From assembly GCF_043555885.1 (NCBI RefSeq), contig NZ_JBIGHX010000002.1:558001-622000 (forward strand): 64,000 nucleotides of DNA, in the 5' to 3' direction. Below the pieces are notes generated by a model. It saw only the letters and a program-made list of their open reading frames with translations. It had not been told where the DNA came from and searched no databases. Made by a program: the position numbers and the translations under genes. Of the stretch, positions 33,309-42,411 are shown piece after piece (within the stretch, counting starts at the first letter, position 1; each line of letters opens with the position of its first letter). This stretch comes from Pelomonas lactea. Lineage in GTDB: Bacteria; Pseudomonadota; Gammaproteobacteria; Burkholderiales; Burkholderiaceae_C.

Positions 33309-36300
33309 TCAGCGCCCCAGCAGCAGGTAGTCGAACAGCTGCGTGCCGCCAGCGCCGCCCAGCGGCACCAGCATGGCCTTCAGCAGCGGCTGGTCGAAGA
33401 ACGGCGCGAACGCGCCCTCGGACTCGTTCTCCACCTGCGCGATCAGCCGCTTGAATGGCTCCACCAGGTCGGCGCGCGGCTTGCCGCTGCCGGCCAGCCA
33501 GCGCAGGTCGGCCTGCATGGACGCCAGCGCGCGCCGGCGCGTGTTCTCGGCCGACTGCTTGAGCAGCAGCGTGAGGCCGATCAGCACCGCCACGTAGAAG
33601 CTCACGCCCACCGCGATGGCAGGCGTCAGCGCCCAGTTGTCGAACAGCCGGCTGCGCGCGACGACCAGGAGCGCGATGACGACGAACGGGCCGATCACCA
33701 GCCGCGCCACCGGCGCGCTGCGGCGGGCCACCACGCGCACGTCGATCCAGTCGTCCAGCAGCGTGTGCATGACGAAGTCATCGCCACCGTCCGCCGCCGT
33801 TCGCCCCCGGTCCTGCGGCCGGGCAGCGAAGCGGTCCGCCCACAGCCCCGCATGCTCCGGCCCCAGCGCGCGGGCGAACATCTGCACGGTGGCCTCGGGG
33901 TAGTAGCTGCGGCCGGCGTTGAGGTGGCGCACGAAGCGGGTCAGCAGCGTGATGGAGTCCGCCACCGCGACGATCAACAGCGGCAGCAGCAACAGCAGCG
34001 CGTACAACCCGGTGGCGACCAGACGACGGTGTTCCTGTCCACGCACCGGCACGGCCGGTACCTGCACGCCGTTGACGCTGACGAAGATCAGCAGCACCAC
34101 CGCGACCGTCAGCCCGTACCAGAACAGGCAGCGCGCGGCCCGCGGCAGCGCCCCGCCGCGCTCGCCGTACTCGGCCCACAGCACGCGGAAGTCGCAGCTG
34201 AAGCCCACGCCGGCCTTCCAGAACAACACGCTGCCATGCGTCCACCAGGCGCGCAGCAGCCGGCCCAGGTGGGTGTGCACGATGGGGCTGTCCAGCTGCA
34301 GCCAGCGCGAGTCCTGGCGCAGCCGCTGCTGTGCATCCGCCCAGGCCCAGTCCAGCGTCCACACGATGAGGAACAGCCCCAGCAGGTGCACCAGGTGCGA
34401 GGGCCAGGCGCTGACGCCCTGCAGCCAGGCCATGGGTTCGCAGTGCGGGCAGGGCTGGGCGACGCGCACCGGCCAGGCCCAGGCCAGCAGCCCCGCCACC
34501 AGCACGGCCAGCACCAGCGGCCGCAGCGCGAGCCGCCCCAGCACCAGCAGCGTCGCCGCGGCGGCCGCCGCCATCGCCGGCGCATGCCAGACGCCCGGCC
34601 GGCCGGGCCAGACGAACTCGACGAGGCTGGCCAGCATGAAGGCCAGCAACGCGGCATGCAGCGCCACCAGCACCCGCGCGGTGGGCGACAGCGGCGGCGC
34701 GCCGGGCCCGGCGCTCATCAGCCCGCCGGCCTGGCGCAGCGCGGGCGTGCCGGGCCACACGAACAGCCCGCCCAGCACCAGCGCCGCCATCGCCAGCGCG
34801 ATGGTCACCCGGTCGGCATCGCCGCTGTCGGGCGCCTCCGCCAGCGCGTAGCCCGCCAGCGGCACGCTCAGCGTGCGGCCGATCTCGTAGACCGAGGGCC
34901 GGCTCAGCGCGGCATCCAGCGCCTCGCGCTCACGCTCCCGGCAGGCATCGTTGCGGCAGCCGGCGCGGCGCGCGGCGGCGTAGGTGCTGGTCTGGTAGTT
35001 GTCGCGCAGCGGCGGCGTGCCGGCCTGCAGGTCGAACCGGCCCGGCGGCACCGGGTAGAACGCCAGCGGCAGGCTGCTGGCCACGACCAGGTTGCGCGTG
35101 AACGCCTGCGTGCGCGGGTGCAGGTAGCGCGCGTCCAGGTCGGTCGTGAAGAACATGCGGTCCGAGAAGTCCTCATGCAGCGCCTGCAGCACCAGCAGCT
35201 TGTCGTGCACGTCGTTGGCGAAGATGCCGATGGCGCCGATGGGCGCCAGCCGCGGGTCGCCCTCGCTCTGCTTGAGCTGCGCGCCCAGGCGGCGCAGGTA
35301 GTCCAGCTGGTCGCGGCTTTCCGGCCATTCCAGCGTCGGCTGGGCCTTGGGCGAGGCCGGCGCGGCGACGGCGGCGCCCTCCTTCGTGGTGGCGCCGTCG
35401 ATGCCGCGGAAGAAATAGATCACCTGCAGCCGCTCGGCGAGCGGGCCGGGCAGCGACTCCTTGAGCTTGCTGACCAGCGCCTGGGCGTAGATGGAATCGC
35501 GCTCGGCCACCAGCACGATGCGGTGGGTCTCGTCCGGCAGGCGCAGCTGCAGCTCGCCCACCAGCCGCTTGATCAGGTCCGTGTCGTCGCCCACCGTGCG
35601 GTGCATGCGCACCGGGTGGGCCACGGGGTCGTCGCCGGTCAACCGGCCGAACTGGTGGCTGAGGAACTGGTCCAGGCTGTGGCGGCCCAGGTCGCCCAGC
35701 AGGTGGTCCTGCGCATCCAGCTCGGCCAGCATCGCGATGGGCGCGGTGGACGCCGGGTTGTAGAACTGCGCGCGCGACAGCAGCCGGTAGCCGGCCAGCA
35801 CATCGTCCGGCAGCCCCGCGCCGACGCGGGTGTCGCGCGTGGCGCAGCGGGTGGCGTCGTCGCGCGCCAGCTTGCTGGTGCGGATGCCGGCCACGTTGTT
35901 CAGCTCGGCCGCACAGCGCAGGTCGCGCAGCGCCGTGCGCAGCGCGTCGGTGGACGACGGCCCGATGACCGCCAGCCGCGGCACGGCCTCGCCCTCCCCG
36001 AAGCGCTCGCGCGCCTGGCGCCGGGCGGCGTCGCCCATCAGCTGCTCCACCAACCGCGCCAGCGCATCCAGCTTGCGCAGCGGCAGCGAGCTTTCGTCCA
36101 CCCACAGCACGGCGACCTGGCTGTAGCGCTCGGCACCGGCCGCGCCGTCCCGGGCGGCGGCGTCGCGCCGGCGCAGCGACAGCAGCTCGTAGGGCACCAC
36201 GTAGCTGCCGCGCGCCGCGCCCGGGTCCTTGGACACCGCGGTGGACGAGGCCAGGCCCGGCGTCAGCAGGTCGAACTCCAGCAGGCTCAGGCGCTCGGCG

Positions 36301-36779
36301 TTGTCCGGCACATAGTCCTGCGCCAGCAGGCCGGCCAGCGTCGCGTAGCGGATGCGGCGGCGGGCCTCCTCGGCGCCGACGAAATCGGCGCCAGGCATCA
36401 GCCCGAGCAGGATCAGCGTGTCGTCGAGCTGCTGGTCATGGTCGCCATCCAGCCGTGCCACCAGCTGCCGCGGGTTGCGCGCATCGGCCGTGCCGCCCTG
36501 GCAGTCCACGTCGGGGCGGGCCGTGGCCTGCTTGCGCAGGCGCTCGCAGCGCTCGGCGCGCTCGACCTCGTAGCGGCGCACGGCCGCGAACGGGTCCTCC
36601 CACAGCCGCGCGTTGACTTCCAGGTCCGGGTCCAGCGGCGCCTGGGCGCGGGCCTTCTCGGCGGGCCGCAGCGCGTCGAAGGCATGCGGCACGAGCTGCG
36701 TGCTGGCGACGAAGGCCAGCAGCACCGCGGCGCTGGCCCACGGAAAGCCGCCCAGACCGCCACCTTTCGCCTCCGCCAT
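33309..36779 (-). CDS. large membrane protein of unknown function, tandem paralogue 2
   Basis: An 1156-aa paralogue of the downstream gene with the same architecture: N-terminal helix (about 12-30), soluble region of about 600 residues, about nine helices, and a tail ending FFDQPLLKAMLVPLGG. Shared blocks include ARLWEDPF, ADFVGAEEARRRIRYATLAG, VLWVDESSLP, IGPSSTDALRTAL, AERDSIYAQAL, YFFRGIDGA, FANDVHDKLLVLQALHEDF and VYEIGR. In the membrane half the CPHCEPMAW and SAWPSHLVHLL blocks are kept. It is 111 bp downstream of hslO on the same strand, with no terminator seen between. No enzyme motif, nucleotide-binding loop or known domain could be identified. A 1277-codon open frame on the opposite strand is a composition artefact. 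Confidence 0.9.
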   Translation of the reverse strand: MAEAKGGGLGGFPWASAAVLLAFVASTQLVPHAFDALRPAEKARAQAPLDPDLEVNARLWEDPFAAVRRYEVERAERCERLRKQATARPDVDCQGGTADARNPRQLVARLDGDHDQQLDDTLILLGLMPGADFVGAEEARRRIRYATLAGLLAQDYVPDNAERLSLLEFDLLTPGLASSTAVSKDPGAARGSYVVPYELLSLRRRDAAARDGAAGAERYSQVAVLWVDESSLPLRKLDALARLVEQLMGDAARRQARERFGEGEAVPRLAVIGPSSTDALRTALRDLRCAAELNNVAGIRTSKLARDDATRCATRDTRVGAGLPDDVLAGYRLLSRAQFYNPASTAPIAMLAELDAQDHLLGDLGRHSLDQFLSHQFGRLTGDDPVAHPVRMHRTVGDDTDLIKRLVGELQLRLPDETHRIVLVAERDSIYAQALVSKLKESLPGPLAERLQVIYFFRGIDGATTKEGAAVAAPASPKAQPTLEWPESRDQLDYLRRLGAQLKQSEGDPRLAPIGAIGIFANDVHDKLLVLQALHEDFSDRMFFTTDLDARYLHPRTQAFTRNLVVASSLPLAFYPVPPGRFDLQAGTPPLRDNYQTSTYAAARRAGCRNDACREREREALDAALSRPSVYEIGRTLSVPLAGYALAEAPDSGDADRVTIALAMAALVLGGLFVWPGTPALRQAGGLMSAGPGAPPLSPTARVLVALHAALLAFMLASLVEFVWPGRPGVWHAPAMAAAAAATLLVLGRLALRPLVLAVLVAGLLAWAWPVRVAQPCPHCEPMAWLQGVSAWPSHLVHLLGLFLIVWTLDWAWADAQQRLRQDSRWLQLDSPIVHTHLGRLLRAWWTHGSVLFWKAGVGFSCDFRVLWAEYGERGGALPRAARCLFWYGLTVAVVLLIFVSVNGVQVPAVPVRGQEHRRLVATGLYALLLLLPLLIVAVADSITLLTRFVRHLNAGRSYYPEATVQMFARALGPEHAGLWADRFAARPQDRGRTAADGGDDFVMHTLLDDWIDVRVVARRSAPVARLVIGPFVVIALLVVARSRLFDNWALTPAIAVGVSFYVAVLIGLTLLLKQSAENTRRRALASMQADLRWLAGSGKPRADLVEPFKRLIAQVENESEGAFAPFFDQPLLKAMLVPLGGAGGTQLFDYLLLGR

Positions 36780-36890
36780 GCCGAACTCCCACCGCCAGGC
36801 CGGACAGGCCCGGCGGCAAAGTTCTCAGCTGGCCGCGGCAGCGTCAATCACTAGCCGCGAAGACATCCTCACAACGGAGGAAACGCGTGC

Positions 36891-37868
36891 CTACTGCAGC
36901 GTCGACGCCGCCGCGCCGCCCTCGGGCTGCTGGCCGGCCGGTGTGAACAGCGCACCGACGTCCACCGCGTCGAACCGGTAGTGGCGGCCGCAGAAGTCGC
37001 AGCCGATCTCCACGTCGCCACGTTCGGCCAGCACGCTGTCGACCTCCTCGCGGCCCAGGCCCAGCAGCATCTGGCCCACGCGCTCGCGCGAGCAGGTGCA
37101 CGCGAAACGCGGCGCTGTACTTCCAGACAAGGGTTCGAAGCGCGTCACCGTCTCTTCCCAGAACAGGCGGCGCAGCACGGTGTCGGCGTCCAGCGTCAGC
37201 AGTTCCTCGGCGGTCAGCGTGGCGGCCAACATGGAGATGCGGTTGAACGCGTCGGACAGGCCGATGTCGTCCTCATTCCGGCGCCCCTCCAGGTTGCCCT
37301 CGCCCTCCACCGGCAGCCGCTGGATCAGCAGGCCCGCGGCGATGTCGCCGTTGGCGGCCAGCACCAGCTTGGTGTCTAGCTGCTCCGACTGCAGCATGTA
37401 GTGCTCCAGCACCTCGCTCATCTTCTGCAGCGGCTCGCGCTGGTCGCCATGCAGCGGCACGACGCCCTGGTAGGGCTGCTGGCCGGGGAACTTGTCCTTC
37501 GGGTCCAGCGTGATCGCGCAGCGGCCCTGGCCGCGCAGGTTCACCATGGCCTCCAGCGTCGCGCCCGGCTCCACGCTGCCCACGCACTTGGCGGTGGCGC
37601 GATAGCTCAGGTCCGGCTGCGCCTCGGCCACGGCCAGCTTGACCGGGCCGTCGCCGAACACCTGCAGCACCAGCGCGCCGTTGAATTTGATGTTGGCCTG
37701 CATCAACACGGCCGCGGCGCTCATCTCGCCCAGCATGTCGCGCAGCTCGGGCGGGTAGTCCTGGCCGGGCTCGCGGCGGCCCAGCATCTCGCGCCAGGAG
37801 TCGGTCAGCCGCACCAGCATGCCGCGCACCGGCAGGCCGTCGAACAGGAATTTATGGAGTTCACTCAT
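36891..37868 (-). CDS. hslO: redox-regulated chaperone Hsp33
   Basis: A 325-aa holdase activated by oxidation and unfolding. The zinc-binding redox switch is complete: Cys257-x-Cys259 (CTC) and Cys290-x2-Cys293 (CDFC), spaced by 30 residues. The N-terminal domain (SELHKFLFDGLPVRGMLVRL) and LHGDQREPLQKMSEVLEHYMLQSEQL (about 139-164) are typical. It overlaps the upstream gamma-carbonic anhydrase gene by 4 bp and precedes the two large membrane protein genes in the same direction. Confidence 0.96.
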   Translation of the reverse strand: MSELHKFLFDGLPVRGMLVRLTDSWREMLGRREPGQDYPPELRDMLGEMSAAAVLMQANIKFNGALVLQVFGDGPVKLAVAEAQPDLSYRATAKCVGSVEPGATLEAMVNLRGQGRCAITLDPKDKFPGQQPYQGVVPLHGDQREPLQKMSEVLEHYMLQSEQLDTKLVLAANGDIAAGLLIQRLPVEGEGNLEGRRNEDDIGLSDAFNRISMLAATLTAEELLTLDADTVLRRLFWEETVTRFEPLSGSTAPRFACTCSRERVGQMLLGLGREEVDSVLAERGDVEIGCDFCGRHYRFDAVDVGALFTPAGQQPEGGAAASTLQ

Positions 37869-38389
37869 CGGATTCTTTTCAGTCCGGCCGCATAGCGGCG
37901 GCCGTTGTTCACATAGTGGGCGGCGCTGGCCTTGAGGCCGGCGATCTGCGCCTCGGTCAGCTCGCGCACCACCTTGGCCGGCGCGCCGACGATCAGCGAG
38001 CCGTCGGGGAATGCCTTGCCCTCGGTCACCAGCGCCCCCGCACCAACGATGCAGTTGCGGCCGATGCGGGCGCCATTCAAGACCACGGCGCCGATGCCGA
38101 TGAGGCTCTCGTCACCGATGGTGCAGCCGTGCAGCATGACCTGGTGGCCCACCGTCACGTTCTGGCCGATGACCAGCGGAAAGCCGTGGTCGGCGTGCAG
38201 CACCGAGCCGTCCTGGATGTTGCTGCCAGCGCCGATGGTCAGTGTGTCGCTGTCGCCGCGCAGCACGGCGTTGAACCAGACGCTGACGTCCTGCGCCAGC
38301 GTCACCCGGCCGATGACCTCGGCGCTGTCGGCGACGAAGGCCGTGTCGGCCACGTCGGGCAGCCAGTCGTCCAGTTGGTAGATGGCCAT
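37865..38389 (-). CDS. gamma-carbonic anhydrase family protein
   Basis: A 174-aa left-handed beta-helix protein of the YrdA/CaiE type. The hexapeptide repeats are clear (DVSVWFNAVLRGDSDTLTIG, NVTVGHQVMLHGCTIGDESLIGIG), with the metal-ligand histidines in LHADHGFP, VGHQV and LHGC. The ATG at 38389 (MAIYQLDDW) matches the family start; the extended frame from 38575 overlaps the divergent gene and is rejected. Carbonic anhydrase activity is proven for few members. It is coupled to hslO by a 4-bp overlap. Confidence 0.92.
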   Translation of the reverse strand: MAIYQLDDWLPDVADTAFVADSAEVIGRVTLAQDVSVWFNAVLRGDSDTLTIGAGSNIQDGSVLHADHGFPLVIGQNVTVGHQVMLHGCTIGDESLIGIGAVVLNGARIGRNCIVGAGALVTEGKAFPDGSLIVGAPAKVVRELTEAQIAGLKASAAHYVNNGRRYAAGLKRIR

Positions 38390-38438
38390 GCCCGTTCTCC
38401 CTTGACCGCAAAGCAGCGATTTTAGGTACCCTGCCCGC

Positions 38439-39326
38439 ATGTCGATGAGCCGCGACCGCAGGCGCTGCCTGGCCGCACTGGGCCTGCTGCCAGCGCTGGG
38501 CGCCGCCACGCCCGCGGCCGGGCCGGCGTCGCTGATCCGGCACTCGCTGGTGCAGCTGCCGCAGGACGCGCCCAACTACGAGCTGGCCGTGCTGACGCTG
38601 CTGCTGGAGCGGACGCGAGCCAGCCACGGGCCCTACCGCCTGGCGTTTGCGCCGCCCATGTCGCAGAGCCGCGCGCTGCTGCAGCTGGCCGGCGGCGAGC
38701 TGGATGTCGCCACCTCCATCACCACCGCCCAGCACGAGGCGCGCGCGCTGGCCGTGCGCGTGTGCCTGTACCGCGGGCTGATCGGCATCCGCCTGCCCAT
38801 CGCGCTGGCGCGCCGGCGCGCCGAGCTGGAGCGCGTCGCCAGCCTGGGCGAAGCCCGCCGGCTGCGCCTGGCCCAGGTGGAGAGCTGGCCCGACACGCAG
38901 ATCCTGAAGGCCAACGGCTGGCCCGTGCAGGGCATCACGCGGCGCGACAGCTTCCCCGAGCTGCTGACGCGCGAGCGCATCGACCTGTTCGCGCTGGGCG
39001 CCATCGAGGTCTACCCCCTCGTCGACGCACTGCCGGCGCTGGCCGTGCTGGGCGGCTGGCTGATCGCCTACGTGGCGCCGTCGTACTTCTTCGTCAGCCC
39101 GCGCCGGCCCGAACTGGCCGAGCGGCTGCGGCGCGGCTGGGACCTGGCGCTGGCCGACGGCAGCTTCGCCGCGCTGTTCGAGCAATGGCTGGGCCCGCAG
39201 CTGCAGCGCGCCGCGCTGCCGGAGCGGCGCTGGCTGACGCTGCGCAACCCCGGCCTGCCGACCGACACGCCGCTGCAAGACGAACGGCTCTGGCACCCGC
39301 TCGTCAGCGCCCGGCTGCGCGCCTGA
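38439..39326 (+). CDS. orphan periplasmic solute-binding-like protein
   Basis: A 295-aa exported protein. The N-terminus MSMSRDRRRCLAALGLLPALGAATPAAG is a basic, hydrophobic signal region. The rest resembles family 3 (glutamine-binding type) periplasmic proteins: LLERTRASHGPYRLAFAPPMSQSRALLQLAGGELDVATS and the end FAALFEQWLG, typical of the last helix. No permease or ATPase gene is nearby, so it may be a sensor component or serve a distant transporter. Ligand unknown. It is divergent from the gamma-carbonic anhydrase gene over 49 bp. Confidence 0.8.
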   Translation: MSMSRDRRRCLAALGLLPALGAATPAAGPASLIRHSLVQLPQDAPNYELAVLTLLLERTRASHGPYRLAFAPPMSQSRALLQLAGGELDVATSITTAQHEARALAVRVCLYRGLIGIRLPIALARRRAELERVASLGEARRLRLAQVESWPDTQILKANGWPVQGITRRDSFPELLTRERIDLFALGAIEVYPLVDALPALAVLGGWLIAYVAPSYFFVSPRRPELAERLRRGWDLALADGSFAALFEQWLGPQLQRAALPERRWLTLRNPGLPTDTPLQDERLWHPLVSARLRA

Positions 39327-39346
39327 GCCTGCCGATAATCCCGGGC

Positions 39347-40126
39347 ATGGAAGCCCGCGCCCTCGCCCTGCACATCCTCTGCCTCGCCGACCCGCTGGCC
39401 AAGGCGACGGCCGCGTTGGCGCTGGACGTGACCGCACCGCTGGACCCTGACGCGCAACTGGCCGAGCCTGCCGGCGTGCCCGGCCGGCCCGCGCGGCCCC
39501 AGCTCGTCGAGCACATCCGCCTGAAGCCGCCGTCCATGCGCACGCCGGCCGGCATCGCCGCGCTGGTGCATGCCATCGCCCACATCGAGTTCAACGCCAT
39601 CAACCTGGCGCTGGACGTCTGCTGGCGCTTCCCCGGCATGCCCGACGCCTTCTACCGCGACTGGCTGCGCATCGCGCAGGAGGAGGCCAGGCACTTCACG
39701 CTGCTGCGCGAGCACCTCGTGACGCTGGGCTTCGACTACGGCGACTTCGATGCCCACAACGCGCTGTGGGACATGGCCGAGCGCACCAAGCACGACCTGC
39801 TGGCGCGCATCGCGCTGGTGCCGCGCACGCTGGAGGCCCGCGGGCTGGACGCATCGCCCGCCGTGCGCGCCAAGCTGGTGGGCGCCGGCGACCACCGCGC
39901 CGGCGAGATCATCGACGTCATCCTGCACGACGAGGTGGGCCACGTGCTGGCCGGCAACCGCTGGTACCGCTTCCTGTGCGAGCAGCGCGGGCTGGAGCCG
40001 GTGGCCACCTACGCCGAGCTCGCCGCGCGCTACCAGGCGCCCAGGCTGCGCGCGCCGTTCAACCTCGAAGCGCGCCGCGCCGCCGGTTTCGACGAGGCCG
40101 AGCTGGCCGCGCTGCAGGCCGGATGA
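39347..40126 (+). CDS. DUF455 family ferritin-like protein
   Basis: A 259-aa helical protein of the DUF455 family, related to ferritin-like diiron proteins. Possible metal-binding motifs are HAIAHIEFNAIN (about 76-87), AQEEARHFTLLREHL (about 105-119) and ILHDEVGHVLAGNRWYRF (about 188-205), giving the E-x6-Y / E-x-x-H pattern twice. Function is unknown; an oxygenase or repair role is often guessed. The ATG at 39347 is the first that keeps the conserved start ALALHILCLADPLAKA. GATAAT ends eight bases before it. Confidence 0.86.
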   Translation: MEARALALHILCLADPLAKATAALALDVTAPLDPDAQLAEPAGVPGRPARPQLVEHIRLKPPSMRTPAGIAALVHAIAHIEFNAINLALDVCWRFPGMPDAFYRDWLRIAQEEARHFTLLREHLVTLGFDYGDFDAHNALWDMAERTKHDLLARIALVPRTLEARGLDASPAVRAKLVGAGDHRAGEIIDVILHDEVGHVLAGNRWYRFLCEQRGLEPVATYAELAARYQAPRLRAPFNLEARRAAGFDEAELAALQAG

Positions 40127-40136
40127 CCCCCACCCC

Positions 40137-41054
40137 ATGACCCGCATTCAGGCGAATCTCCTTCTCACCCTCGTCGCGCTGATCTGGGGCTCGGCCTTCG
40201 TCGCCCAGCAGCAAGGCATGGCCGACGTGGGCCCGCTGCTGTTCACCGGCGTGCGCTTCCTGATCGGCGCGGCCGTCGTGCTGCCGCTGGCCATGGCCGA
40301 GTGGCGGCGGCTGGGCCGCGAACGCCGGCCGCTGACGCGGGCCGACGGCTGGCACATCGCCGGGCTGGGCGGGCTGATGACGCTGGGCGCCGTCATGCAA
40401 CAGGTGGGCATCCAGCACACCAGCGTCACCAACGCCGGCTTCCTGACGGCCGTCTACGTGCCGCTGGTGCCCGTGCTGGCCTGGCTGCTGCTGCGCCAGG
40501 TGGCGCATTGGTCGGTCTGGCCGGCGGCCGGCGGCTGCCTGGTGGGTGCCTTCCTGCTGTCGGGTGCGCACGAGCTGCGCATCGGGCTGGGCGACCTGTG
40601 GGTGCTGGGCTCCGCGGTGCCCTGGGCCGTGCACGTGCTGATGGTGGGCCGCTGGGCCGACCGCATGGGCGCGCCCTTCCTCGTCGCCTGCGGCCAGTTC
40701 GCCGTGTGCGGCGTGCTGTCGCTGGCGGCGGCCTTCGCCACCGAGCCGGTGCGCTGGGCCGGCCTGCAGGCCGCGGCCGGGCCCATCCTCTACACGGGCG
40801 TGCTGTCGGTGGGCATCGCGTTCACGGCGCAGGTCGTCGCGCAGCGCTACGCGCAGGCGGCGGATGCGGCCATCATCCTGTCGTCCGAGACCTTGTTCGC
40901 CGCCGCTTTCGGCGCGGTGCTGCTGGGCGAGCGGCTGGACACCGCCGGCCTGGCCGGCTGCGGGCTGATGCTGGCCTGCATCCTGCTCGTGCAGCTGGTG
41001 CCGCTGGCCGGCACGCTGAGGCGCCGGCGGATTCTGACCAATCCGTCAAATTGA
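40137..41054 (+). CDS. EamA/DMT-family transporter
   Basis: A 305-aa inner-membrane protein with ten membrane helices in two EamA repeats. The first opens LLTLVALIWGSAFVAQQQGM (about 8-27) and the second at about 155-295 (DLWVLGSAVPWAVHVLMVGRW, then AIILSSETLFAAAFGAVLLGERL). Family members export amino acids or other small metabolites; the substrate is unknown. It begins 10 bp after the DUF455 gene, so the pair is probably cotranscribed. Confidence 0.9.
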   Translation: MTRIQANLLLTLVALIWGSAFVAQQQGMADVGPLLFTGVRFLIGAAVVLPLAMAEWRRLGRERRPLTRADGWHIAGLGGLMTLGAVMQQVGIQHTSVTNAGFLTAVYVPLVPVLAWLLLRQVAHWSVWPAAGGCLVGAFLLSGAHELRIGLGDLWVLGSAVPWAVHVLMVGRWADRMGAPFLVACGQFAVCGVLSLAAAFATEPVRWAGLQAAAGPILYTGVLSVGIAFTAQVVAQRYAQAADAAIILSSETLFAAAFGAVLLGERLDTAGLAGCGLMLACILLVQLVPLAGTLRRRRILTNPSN

Positions 41055-41091
41055 CTAGACTGCGGGCTCCCTTGCCAAGGAGGAGCCCCGC

Positions 41092-42408
41092 ATGAGTGCC
41101 GACGTTTCCAAGCTGGATGCCTACTGGATGCCGTTCACGGCCAACCGGCAGTTCAAGCAGGCGCCGCGCCTGCTGACGCAGGCCGACGGCATGTTCTTCC
41201 GCGACGACAAGGGCCGCGAGGTGCTGGACGGCATCGCCGGCCTGTGGTGCGTGAACGCCGGCCACAACCGGCCGAAGATCGTGCAGGCCATCCAGCAGCA
41301 GGCCGCGGAGCTGGACTTCGCGCCGCCGTTCCAGATGGCCCACCCCAAGGCCTTCGAGCTCGCCGAGCGGCTGGCCGCGCTGACGCCCGCCGGGCTGAAC
41401 CGCATCTTCTTCACCAACTCCGGCTCCGAGGCGGTGGAGACGGCGCTGAAGATGGCCATCGCCTACCACCGCGTGCGCGGCGAAGGCGCCCGCACGCGGC
41501 TCATCGGCCGCGAGCGCGGCTACCACGGCGTCAACTTCGGCGGCATCTCGGTGGGCGGCATGGTGGCCAACCGCAAGATGTTCGGCACGCTGCTGGCCGG
41601 CGTGGACCACATCCGCCACACGCATGACCCGGCGCGCAACGCGTTCTCCGTGGGCATCCCGCCGCACGGCGCCGAGTTCGCCGACGACCTGGAGCGCCTC
41701 ATTGCGCTGCACGACGCATCCACCATCGCCGCCGTCATCGTCGAGCCGGTGGCGGGCTCCACCGGCGTGCTGATCCCGCCGGCCGGCTACCTGCAACGGC
41801 TGCGCGAGATCTGCGACAGGCACGGCATCCTGCTGATCTTCGACGAGGTCATCACCGGCTTCGGCCGCACCGGCAACCCATTCGGTGCGCAGACCTTCGG
41901 CGTCACGCCCGACCTGATGACGGTGGCCAAGGGCATCACCAACGGCTGCGTGCCGATGGGCGCGGTGTTCGCGCAGCAGAAGATCCACGACGCCTTCATG
42001 ACCGGGCCCGAGCACCTCATCGAGTTCTTCCACGGATACACCTACTCCGCCCACCCGCTGGCCTGCGCGGCCGCGCTGGCGACGCTGGACACCTACGCCG
42101 ACGACGGCTTGCTGACCCGTGCGGCGACAATGCAGGCCGAGTTCGCCCAAGCCCTGCACTCGCTGCGCGACGAGCCCAACGTCATCGACGTGCGCAACAT
42201 CGGCCTGGTCGGTGGCATCGAACTCAAGCCCCTGCCCGGCGAGCCGGCCAAGCGCGCCTTCAACATCTTCCTGGACTGCTGGGAACAAGGCCTGCTCATC
42301 CGCACGACGGGCGACACCATCGCGCTGTCGCCGCCGCTCATCATCGAGAGCGGCCACATCGAACGCATCATCGACACCCTCAGAGGCGCCCTGCGCCGCG
42401 CCGCATAG
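41092..42408 (+). CDS. class III aminotransferase, omega-amino acid:pyruvate type
   Basis: A 438-aa PLP enzyme. The start DAYWMPFTANRQFKQAPRLL is characteristic of beta-alanine/omega-amino acid:pyruvate aminotransferases. PLP contacts are NSGSEAVETALKMA (about 111-124), LLIFDEVITGFGR (Asp about 251) and the Schiff-base Lys in LMTVAKGITNG (about 282). The C-terminal GLLIRTTGDTIALSPPLII matches the family. A strong ribosome site (aaggagg, 41077-41083) lies before the ATG and TAGACT (41056-41061) is a candidate -10. The likely role is beta-alanine or pyrimidine/polyamine breakdown; the exact substrate is uncertain. Confidence 0.92.
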   Translation: MSADVSKLDAYWMPFTANRQFKQAPRLLTQADGMFFRDDKGREVLDGIAGLWCVNAGHNRPKIVQAIQQQAAELDFAPPFQMAHPKAFELAERLAALTPAGLNRIFFTNSGSEAVETALKMAIAYHRVRGEGARTRLIGRERGYHGVNFGGISVGGMVANRKMFGTLLAGVDHIRHTHDPARNAFSVGIPPHGAEFADDLERLIALHDASTIAAVIVEPVAGSTGVLIPPAGYLQRLREICDRHGILLIFDEVITGFGRTGNPFGAQTFGVTPDLMTVAKGITNGCVPMGAVFAQQKIHDAFMTGPEHLIEFFHGYTYSAHPLACAAALATLDTYADDGLLTRAATMQAEFAQALHSLRDEPNVIDVRNIGLVGGIELKPLPGEPAKRAFNIFLDCWEQGLLIRTTGDTIALSPPLIIESGHIERIIDTLRGALRRAA

Positions 42409-42411
42409 AAC

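Noticed and set aside
33021..36854. 1277-codon open reading frame antisense to the second giant membrane protein gene
   Set aside because: It is Gln/Arg/His-rich, has no hydrophobic or domain-like pattern, and exists because GC-rich third positions rarely give stop codons on the opposite strand. The minus-strand gene has a conserved paralogue, so that strand is the coding one.
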